A DNA stretch of 35,585 nucleotides from contig JAICKJ010000004.1 of the NCBI GenBank assembly GCA_025928015.1, forward strand, positions 1-35,585, in the 5' to 3' direction. The stretch comes from Thermomicrobiales bacterium. Its GTDB lineage: Bacteria > Chloroflexota > Chloroflexia > Thermomicrobiales > UBA6265. Each line of letters begins with the position of its first letter. The stretch's first letter is position 1. The notes beneath the pieces were generated by a model. It was not told the origin of the DNA. It did not search any database and saw nothing but the letters and a program-made list of their open reading frames with translations. The position numbers and the translations under genes are program-made. Positions 9,926-17,632 of this stretch are shown piece by piece.

Positions 9926-11314
9926 ATGCCGACGCCACCGAACCTGCTCTTCATCATGTCCGACGATCACGCCAGCCACGCGATCTCCGCCTACGGCAGC
10001 GCGATCAACCAGACGCCGCAGATCGACCGCATCGCCAGCGGCGGCGCGCGCTTCGACAACTGCTTCTGCACCAACTCGATCTGCGCGCCGAGCCGGGCGA
10101 CGATCCTGACCGGCCTCTACAGCCACAACAACGGCGTCAAGACGCTGCATGACCACCTCGATGGCCGCCAGCAGACCTACCCGCAACTGCTCCGCGCGGC
10201 CGGCTACCAGACGGCGATCGTCGGCAAGTGGCACCTCGGCCACGGTGGCGTCAACGACCCGACCGGGTTCGACTACTGGTGCATCCTGCCGGGGCACGGC
10301 GTCTACGACGACCCGAACATGTTCGAGCAGGGGGTGGACACCCACTTCACCGGCCACGTCTCCGACGTGATCACCGAGCGGTCGCTGACCTGGCTGCGGG
10401 CGCGCGACAAGAGCCGGCCCTTCGCGCTGATGGTCCACCACAAGGCGCCGCACCGGCCGTGGATCCCGGCCGAGCGGCACCAGCACCTGTATGACGACTG
10501 CGACGTGCCGACGCCGCCGACCTTCGACGACGATTACTCGTTCCGCTCGGAGGCGGCGAAGCGGGCGAAGATGCGGATCGACCGCGATCTGAACTTCACC
10601 GACCTGAAGGCCGATCCTCCTCCCGGTCTCTCCCCCGGGGAAGAGAAACACTGGAAGTACCAGCGCTACATCAAGGACTACCTGCGCTGCGTGGCCGGGA
10701 TCGAGGACAGCGTCGGGGCGCTGCTCGACGAGCTGGACGCGGAGGGGATCGCCGCCGACACGATCGTCATCTACACCTCCGATCAGGGATTCTTTCTTGG
10801 CGACCACGGTTGGTACGACAAGCGGTTCATGTACGAGGAATCGCTGCGGATGCCCTTCGTGATGCGTTACCCGCGCGAAATCCCGGCCGGCTCGGTCGTC
10901 ACGCCGATCGTGCTCAACAACGACTTCATGGCGACCTTCCTCGACTACGCCGGCCTCACCGCGCCGGAGCCGACGCAGGGGAGGAGCTTCCGGGCGGTGG
11001 CGCGGGGTGAGACGCCGGACGGGTGGCGGGACGCGCTCTACTACCGCTACTGGATGCACCTGGCCGACCACAACGTGGCGGCGCATTACGGCGTCCGGAC
11101 CGAGCGGTACAAGCTGATCTACTACTACGGCCGGGCACTCGGCACGACCGGCTCGATCGAGGAGCCGACGCCGCCCGAGTGGGAGCTCTTCGACCTGCGG
11201 AACGACCCGATGGAGCTGCACAGCGTCCACGACGATCCGGCGTATGCGCCGGTCGTCAAGGAGCTGACCGAGCGGCTGGTTGAGCTGAAGGCGGCGGCCG
11301 GCGACGAGGAGTAG
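9926..11314 (+). CDS. Sulfatase (arylsulfatase/alkaline phosphatase superfamily)
   Basis: NLLFIMSDDHASHAISAYG, FGly motif CAPSRATILTGLYSHNNG, GKWHLGHGG, YTSDQGFFLGDHGWYDKRFMYEESLRMPFVMRYP. Confidence 0.95.
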   Translation: MPTPPNLLFIMSDDHASHAISAYGSAINQTPQIDRIASGGARFDNCFCTNSICAPSRATILTGLYSHNNGVKTLHDHLDGRQQTYPQLLRAAGYQTAIVGKWHLGHGGVNDPTGFDYWCILPGHGVYDDPNMFEQGVDTHFTGHVSDVITERSLTWLRARDKSRPFALMVHHKAPHRPWIPAERHQHLYDDCDVPTPPTFDDDYSFRSEAAKRAKMRIDRDLNFTDLKADPPPGLSPGEEKHWKYQRYIKDYLRCVAGIEDSVGALLDELDAEGIAADTIVIYTSDQGFFLGDHGWYDKRFMYEESLRMPFVMRYPREIPAGSVVTPIVLNNDFMATFLDYAGLTAPEPTQGRSFRAVARGETPDGWRDALYYRYWMHLADHNVAAHYGVRTERYKLIYYYGRALGTTGSIEEPTPPEWELFDLRNDPMELHSVHDDPAYAPVVKELTERLVELKAAAGDEE

Positions 11315-11332
11315 TCGCCGGCCGCGCCGGTG

Positions 11333-12440
11333 TCATGTCTGCGACGCGCCGAGGTTGGCGAGACCGTCCGGCTCCTGGATCGGCGCGCAGGACGAGGTGG
11401 ACGTCATGCACGTCGCCTGGGCGGCCATCAGCGACTCGACGAGCTTGACCGGCACCGGCTGATAGGCTTCGATCCGCACGGAGATGGCGACATCGCCCCA
11501 GCGCGCCACGATCACCGTCGCGTAGATGGTGTCGCCGGGCGCGCCCTGGCCAGGTAGGTCTTCACCCATTTCGCCGCCCAGTAGCGGGAGGTGAACGTCG
11601 CAAAGCGGGCGCGGTAGGTCGGCGCGACGCCCCGATTCACCAGGTTCTGACCGGCCCAGTAGACCTCAGTCGCGTGCGGGTATATCTGGTCGAAGGTCGG
11701 ATCTCCGGCGGGCAACGTCGCGTAGCGCGACGGGCTGACGAGGTTCTTGCCGTCGAGGCGGAGGTAGTTGTCCATGATGCCGAGGTTGTCGCTGAGGCCG
11801 AAATGCAGGGCGGCCAGACTGAGGTCCGGCGCCTTGCGCTTGCCGGTCTGCACGTCCTTGATGCGCTCGGCGAATGCGTGCGCGAGCGCCTCCGCGTCGG
11901 TCGCGTCCGGCGACGTGCCGTCATACCGGTCGACGAACAACGTCGCGACGATGCGATCGACCCGGAACAGGAACGTGTAGCCATGGTCGGGCCGGTTCGA
12001 GTTCTCAGGGTCCTGGCCGGGATCATCGCGAAGCGCATGCGATTCGTCGCCAATCGTCTTCGCCTTGACCGGCTGCCCGGAGGAGTATTGCTCGGCCCGA
12101 TACCCGGCGTGCGCGCCCTTGGCGGACTTGAACAGGTCGATGGAGGTCATGACTTCCCAGGTCCAATCCTTCGGCGTCCCGGTCGCCTTCGGACCAAGGA
12201 GCTGATAGTTGCCGTGCATGAACCCGGCAGCCTTGACCGCGATCGCCTCCGGTCCGCTGAACTCACCGATGCCGTAGAGCCAGCCGTCGACCTGATCCGC
12301 GTCGCGATGGTGCGTCAGATCGGCGGGGGCGCGAAACATCGCGGGCAGGTCGAGCGGCCTGGCGGAGGCGGTGGTTGAGGCGCATGCGGCATCGCTCCTT
12401 CGTGAATGAGGCACGCGGAGCGACCCGGCAGGAGCCGGAA
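11333..12440 (-). pseudogene. Decayed tandem copy of the secreted hypothetical protein at 12591-13889 (lost signal peptide, 3' internal deletion and frameshift)
   Basis: Frame 1 (11512..12555) ...FTSRYWAAKWVKTYL aligns with the paralog's FTSNYWAAKYVKTYL; frame 2 (11333..11569) QGAPGDTIYATVIVARWGDVAISVRIEAYQPVPVKLVESLMAAQATCMTSTSSCAPI aligns with QGAPGPTIYGAAIVARSGATIVAIRVQGFKRVPVALVEGLVAAQMKCLTATARCAAL. About 35 residues between them are missing. Confidence 0.75.
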
Positions 12441-12550
12441 CGTTGGCGCATGGGCCAGCATCCCGACGGCTGGGCGGCCGGAAACGGCGCGCCTGTGTAC
12501 CGGCAGATGGCGCTCTGCCGTCCCGGAGCCAGTTTCTATGTCCCGAAACG

Positions 12551-12578
12551 ATCATAGCATTTCAGGATAGAAAGTAAA
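12551..12578 (-). promoter_or_regulatory. Promoter of decayed paralog: TTTACT-N16-TATGAT with extended -10 (TGCTATGAT)
   Basis: Minus strand reads gTTTACTttctatcctgaaatgcTATGATCg; the tgcTATGATC core is also found upstream of the intact paralog (13999-14004). Confidence 0.5.
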
Positions 12579-12590
12579 CCGGTGATGGGA

Positions 12591-13889
12591 TCACCGCGGA
12601 CGCGGGTCCACGGCGGGCTCGCTGGCGGGAAACGGGGAGCGCCATGCCAGGCGGTTGACGAGGGATGAGCTGTCGGCCAGGTGAAGATCGCCCATCCCGG
12701 CCGGCACCTTCAGAGCGGCACATCGCGCGGTGGCTGTGAGGCACTTCATCTGCGCCGCGACGAGGCCCTCGACCAGCGCAACCGGCACGCGCTTGAACCC
12801 CTGGACACGGATAGCCACGATGGTGGCGCCGCTCCGCGCGACGATCGCCGCGCCATAGATGGTCGGGCCGGGCGCGCCCTGGGCGGCCGGCAGCGTGAAC
12901 GTCGCGGTGTGCGACTGGTCGCCGAAGTCCTTGGCATCCTTGATCTCCTTGACGTGCTGCCAGCCAGCGGGGCCGCTGGCCGTCACGGTCAGGTAGGTCT
13001 TGACGTACTTGGCGGCCCAATAGTTCGAGGTGAAGCGCGCCAAGCGCGCGAAGTAGGTGGGACTGCTCGCGTCGCCGGTGTCATTCTGGCCCGCGAAGTA
13101 GACGTCGGTCGCGTGCGGGTAGGTTTCGTCGAAGGTCGGCGTCCCCTTCGGCTGATCGCCATAGAACGAGCCGAAGACGTCCTTGCCACCGAGGCGGAAG
13201 TCATTGTCCTGGAACGTGTTGAGCATCGGCACGGCCAGGCGCAGCGTCCGCGTACCCAGGCCCGGCCCGGCGGACTTATTGGCCAATCCGCGCTCGATCC
13301 GGCCGGCGACGATCTTCCCGAGGGATTCGGCTTCTGACGCCTTCGGCTTCTTGCCGGTGTATTCGTCGACGTAGATCGTGGCGACGATCCGGTTCACGCG
13401 GAAGACGAGCGTGTAGCCCTTGTCGGGCTTGCTCTCGTCATAGGGATCCTTGTCGTCGAACGAGGAGATGCCCGCCTGGTCGCCGATCGTCTGATCGGTG
13501 ATGACCGATGTGCCGGAGGCGAGCGCCGCGAAGCCAGCGGAACCGCCATCGGCCGACGCGAACTCGTCGAGGGCGACGGCGACCTGCCAGGTCCGGTCCT
13601 TGGCGGCGCCGGGGGTGGCGAGCCACGTCTCGTAGCCGCCAACGTGGCCGGCGGCCTTGACCTCGATCGCCTTCTGGCCGCTGTAGTCCGCGACGGTAAA
13701 GTGCGCGCCGGAGACAGTCGCGGCATCGGGCCGTCCCGTCAGATCGGCCGGGACGAGCACCAGCGCCGCGAGGTCGAGCGGCGCCCTGGCCGAAGGCTGG
13801 CGGGCGGGCACGGACGCGGCGAACGCCGGCTGGGCGCTCGCGCCCGCCAGCAACATCAGGACGACGCACGAGGAAATGATTCGTCGCAT
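12591..13889 (-). CDS. Secreted hypothetical protein (signal peptide MRRIISSCVVLMLLAGASAQPAFAA)
   Basis: 432-aa ORF with N-terminal signal peptide; homologous to the adjacent decayed copy. Confidence 0.8.
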   Translation of the reverse strand: MRRIISSCVVLMLLAGASAQPAFAASVPARQPSARAPLDLAALVLVPADLTGRPDAATVSGAHFTVADYSGQKAIEVKAAGHVGGYETWLATPGAAKDRTWQVAVALDEFASADGGSAGFAALASGTSVITDQTIGDQAGISSFDDKDPYDESKPDKGYTLVFRVNRIVATIYVDEYTGKKPKASEAESLGKIVAGRIERGLANKSAGPGLGTRTLRLAVPMLNTFQDNDFRLGGKDVFGSFYGDQPKGTPTFDETYPHATDVYFAGQNDTGDASSPTYFARLARFTSNYWAAKYVKTYLTVTASGPAGWQHVKEIKDAKDFGDQSHTATFTLPAAQGAPGPTIYGAAIVARSGATIVAIRVQGFKRVPVALVEGLVAAQMKCLTATARCAALKVPAGMGDLHLADSSSLVNRLAWRSPFPASEPAVDPRPR

Positions 13890-13999
13890 CGAGCATTGCT
13901 CCTCAAGCCTGATGCGGCACGCTCCTCGCGCACCGCGCCCCTCGTGGTTACTCGTTCATTGTTGCTGTCCCGGAGCCAGCATGCTGTGTCCTGGACGGA

Positions 14000-15148
14000 T
14001 CATAGCAGAACGGCGGGCGCCGTCTCGCGCTCGGCGCGGGTGGCGGGGTCGCGGACCCAGGCGATGAAGGCGCTGGCGAGGATGGAAGCGAGGCCCCAGC
14101 CGATCAGGACCCAGAGCGCCGTCGTCAGCCCCGCCGAGCCACGGCCGTCGAAGAACATCAGCGCGCGGAGGCCGTCGGTCAGGTAGCGCATCGGGATGAA
14201 GGTCGCCAGCACCTAGTAGAAATCCGGCACCATCGTCAGCGGGAAGACGCCGCCGGAGGAGGGCACGCCGAGGATGGTGGTGAAGAGGACGCCGAAGAGC
14301 AGACCGACCGTGCCGAAGGCGGTCAGGAGGAAGATCGTCAGGACCATCTTCGCCGCCCAGACCGTCAGCGGTCCGGCGCTGGTGTAGGGCGCGCCGCGGA
14401 TTTTGGCGATCGCGCCGCCGAGCGTGCCCTCGCCGGTCAGGAAATCGGTGCCGAGACTGACGATGTCGGCGCCGATGAAGCCGCCGAGGGTCAGGACGAC
14501 GGCGAAGTAGAGCGGGGCGAGGCCGTGGCCGTTGTGCGTGCCCAGGTCGACGACGGTGGTCGGCTGGTTCCGCACCGGGTTGGCGATGACCGGCGCGGCG
14601 GCCGCCGGCACCGGCTGGCCGGCCCGCGTCGCGGCGGCGAAGAACTGCTCGCGGGTCTGGTCATTGACGCGGTCGACGGCGGCCGCGGTGATCGTGTCGC
14701 TCTGGCTGGAGGCGAAGGTGCCGGAGGCGGGATTGGAGAGTGTCTCGATGGTGGCGGCTTGCGGCAGGGCCCGCCCCGGCGCGGTCAGCTCCGCCAGGTT
14801 CTGCGACAAGTCTTTGGGGATGACGATGCCGGCGTAGAAGTCATTGTCCCGCATCCGGTCGACCAGCGCGACCCGGCTGGGAAGCACGGTCCATTTGACC
14901 GTGTCGCCGAGCTGCGGATTGGGCGCGGTGACCGCCTTGGCCACATCGGCGCCCTTGTTGACCGTCTGGCCGGAGACGATGAGGCCGGCGTCCTCGTTGA
15001 CGATCGCCAGGGGCATGTTGTGGGCGTGCCCCTCCGGATCGAGGAACGCGCCCAGGTAGCTGGCGGTCATGGCCAGCGCCATGATGATCGCCACCGCGAG
15101 CAGGATCCAGCCGTAGGGCCGGTCCAGCGCGGCGCGCAGCATCTTCAT
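14000..15148 (-). pseudogene. YhgE/Pip or ABC-2-type (DUF3533-like) membrane protein, interrupted by in-frame TAG at 14213-14215
   Basis: Start MKMLRAALDRPYGWILLAVAIIMALAMTASYLG at 15148 with ggaggaggggtgag SD; ...GGVFPLTMVPDFY*VLATFIPMRYLTDGLRALMFFDGRGSAGLTTALWVLIGWGLASILASAFIAW continues in the same frame after the stop. Confidence 0.75.
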
Positions 15149-15165
15149 CTCACCCCTCCTCCGGC

Positions 15166-15225
15166 CGACCGGTCGATTCACCTGTGTCATCCGGTGGCCG
15201 ACCACGCTATTGACCAACCGTTCAA
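15166..15225. promoter_or_regulatory. Candidate TetR-type operators in divergent intergenic region
   Basis: Perfect 10-bp palindrome CGACCGGTCG (15166-15175) and TTGACCAACCGTTCAA (15210-15225), between a TetR gene and a divergently transcribed membrane protein. Confidence 0.35.
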
Positions 15226-15353
15226 CATCCGCCACCCTAGCATTTATTATCCCAACGATCAATAATGGCAGTGACACAAGGGCGGTCGCGGGGATGACAA
15301 TGACCGCGCGGCCGGGTCGCGATCGTGGCGACACTGTGTGCAGGAGCGATGTC

Positions 15354-16040
15354 ATGCCCGGACGCCGGGCCCCCGAGGCAGAACGACGCCAGCAACTGCT
15401 CGAATCCGCCTTTGCCGTCGCCGCCCGCGACGGGCTGGACGGACTGACGATCCGCGCGGTCGCCGCCGAGGCGGGACTCAGCCACGGGCTCGTCCTCTTC
15501 CACTTCGGCTCGAAGGACGGGCTGCTCCACGCGCTGCTGAACTGGGTGCTAGAGACGGTCATGATCCGGCCGGGGGAGGATCTGGACGCCATCCCGCCAT
15601 CGCGTCGCCTGGTGGCGGCAATGGAGCGGGAGACGGCCGAGCTGGCCGACCGGCAGGCCTGGACCAGCTTGCTCTTCGAGTTCTGGATCCGGGGCATGAC
15701 CGACGACCTGATCCGGGCGCGGATGCAGACGGCGATGGCCGCCTACCGGGCCGATCTGGCGCCGCTGGCGGCCGATCTCATCGCGGCGCGCCGATCCCAG
15801 CTCGGCGCTCTGGCGCCGATGGACCTCGCCACCGTCGCCGGCCAGGTCATTCTCGGTTTCGCCATCCAGCAACTGGTCGATCCGGACCCGGACCGCCAGG
15901 CTCACCTCCGGCGGACACTGGCGGCGCTCCTTGCCGCGATCGGGACGTCAGAGGACCGTGACGAGGACGATCACGATGATGATGAGCACGATGATGGCGA
16001 TGATGACCCAGAGCCAGGGCATGCCGGCGACGCCCGCTGA
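15354..16040 (+). CDS. TetR/AcrR family transcriptional regulator with Asp/His-rich C-terminal tail
   Basis: MPGRRAPEAERRQQLLESAFAVAARDGLDGLTIRAVAAEAGLSHGLVLFHFGSKDGLLHALL; ATG 15354 with caggagcg; tail DEDDHDDDEHDDGDDDPEPGH. Confidence 0.92.
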   Translation: MPGRRAPEAERRQQLLESAFAVAARDGLDGLTIRAVAAEAGLSHGLVLFHFGSKDGLLHALLNWVLETVMIRPGEDLDAIPPSRRLVAAMERETAELADRQAWTSLLFEFWIRGMTDDLIRARMQTAMAAYRADLAPLAADLIAARRSQLGALAPMDLATVAGQVILGFAIQQLVDPDPDRQAHLRRTLAALLAAIGTSEDRDEDDHDDDEHDDGDDDPEPGHAGDAR

Positions 16041-16415
16041 CGCGGCCATCCGGTTCGTGACCGGCAGATCCGCTGCCTGATACTCCCGCCAGGGCATGAG
16101 CTGACGCCGGCGGTCGCGCTCCGCCTCGAAGCCGAGAATGCGGCCGGCCAGCTCGTCGGGATCGGCCTCGGCCCAACCAAGATCGAAGTCACTCCACTTG
16201 CGATCGAGGTCGATCACCGACGAGAGCGAATCGTGCTCATCGGCCTCGGCGCCCTCCATCGCCAGGTTGTAGGCGCGCTGGTCGCGCGCGATCTCGGTGG
16301 CCAGCTCCTGGCGGACATCCGCGTACGTCCGGCCCTTGTAGGTCGGGTGCCACTGGAACCGGTCCCCCTCGCCGGCGAGCACCGGCGGCGCCTGTTCTCC
16401 TCCCTGATCCGCCAT
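15948..16415 (-). CDS. Hypothetical protein with C-terminal transmembrane anchor
   Basis: Start MADQGGEQAPP at 16415 with aggagggg SD; C-terminus MPWLWVIIAIIVLIIIVIVLVTVL. Confidence 0.75.
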   Translation of the reverse strand: MADQGGEQAPPVLAGEGDRFQWHPTYKGRTYADVRQELATEIARDQRAYNLAMEGAEADEHDSLSSVIDLDRKWSDFDLGWAEADPDELAGRILGFEAERDRRRQLMPWREYQAADLPVTNRMAASAGVAGMPWLWVIIAIIVLIIIVIVLVTVL

Positions 16416-16438
16416 CGTCCCCTCCTGTCCTGCGCCCA

Positions 16439-17614
16439 CTAGAAGCGATCCGGCGGGTAGATATACGGGAACCGTCGCGGAAAGAGTGCCACGAGGACGG
16501 ACGTGACGTCCGGCGGCAGGCCGAGGCGGGCCAGTTGGTCGGACGGTTGCAGGCCGCCGAAGACGAGGCGGGCCAGCTCACCCGGACTGATGGCGGCCCG
16601 CAATGCGGGCCCATCCTCGCTCCCCTCGACGACGCGCGCGCGGCCGGGACCGAGGCGCAGCCGCGCGCGGTCCTCGCCAGAATCGAAGACGAGATCGCCC
16701 TGGTAGGTGGATCCCGCCTGGGTCCAGACCCGTTCCAGCTCCGGCTGGATCGCCCGCATCAGCGCGGCGACGCCGGTGACGCGGCCCATGAACTCGCCGT
16801 CGCGGCTCGGACGCCGGATGAGGAGGGAGGTGCGGAGCTTGACGGCGAGTCCGAGTGGCCCCTCGTCGGGTATCCCGAGCTCGATCACGTCGGCCGCGCG
16901 TTCGGTCGCCCAGGCGGCGCAGAGCGCCAGCACGGCGTCGGCCCCGTCGGCTTCACGGGCGAATGCCTCCGCCAGCTTGAGGCCGCCGGGCATGTAATTC
17001 TCCCACTGGCGCAGCCACCAGAACGAGCTGCCGCGCCAGGCGTAGCCGCCAATCGCGCCGTCCGGATCGACCGCGACCCGGCATTCGTCGGCGCCGCGCT
17101 CGACCTGCCCACGCAAGGCCGCCCAGGCGCCGCGACCCGACGGCCGCACGACCGCCGCGGTCGCGGTGGCCGTCGCCGCCTCGTAGATCGCCCGGATGGC
17201 GCCGAGGTCGCCCCCGGCCGCGGGCCGCGCGCTCCAGCCCGTTGGCATCGCCGGGGCGTCGCCCAGCTCCAGCCGCAGCACGGTCTCCGGCCCGAGGGTC
17301 GCGTAGCCGTATTTCGGGTAGAAGTCCTGGATGCCGTAGAGCATCGTGACCGGGGCGTCGCCCTCGCGCATGCGCTGGACAGCGGCCTCCATCACCCGGC
17401 GCGAGTAGCCGCGGTGGCGCAGGTCCTCCGGCGTGGCGACGTCGCCGATGCCGTCCATCCGCAGCGTCGCGAGGCCGTAGCGCAGGGTGAAGGGCACGAT
17501 GAAGGCGCGGCTCGCCTCGCGGTCGCCGAGGTAGAGCGCGGTGCGGGTCGAGCCATCCGGCTCCGGGGTGAAGCGCAGCTCGGGGGCGACATCGGGCGCA
17601 TCGATGGTCGGCAT
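16439..17614 (-). CDS. GNAT family N-acetyltransferase (Eis-like, two GNAT domains plus C-terminal SCP-like domain)
   Basis: ATLRMDGIGDVATPEDLRHRGYSRRVMEAAVQRMREGDAPVTMLYGIQDFYPKYGYATLGPE matches the Eis-type pattern. Confidence 0.85.
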   Translation of the reverse strand: MPTIDAPDVAPELRFTPEPDGSTRTALYLGDREASRAFIVPFTLRYGLATLRMDGIGDVATPEDLRHRGYSRRVMEAAVQRMREGDAPVTMLYGIQDFYPKYGYATLGPETVLRLELGDAPAMPTGWSARPAAGGDLGAIRAIYEAATATATAAVVRPSGRGAWAALRGQVERGADECRVAVDPDGAIGGYAWRGSSFWWLRQWENYMPGGLKLAEAFAREADGADAVLALCAAWATERAADVIELGIPDEGPLGLAVKLRTSLLIRRPSRDGEFMGRVTGVAALMRAIQPELERVWTQAGSTYQGDLVFDSGEDRARLRLGPGRARVVEGSEDGPALRAAISPGELARLVFGGLQPSDQLARLGLPPDVTSVLVALFPRRFPYIYPPDRF

Positions 17615-17632
17615 CGCGGTCCTTTCACATCG

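Noticed and set aside
10607-10646. Near-perfect palindrome TCTCTCCCCCGGGGAAGAGA inside the sulfatase, considered as an in-frame palindromic element insertion
   Set aside because: The encoded segment (DLKADPPPGLSPGEEKHWKYQRYIKDYLR) looks like a natural part of this sulfatase type; no evidence for an insertion.
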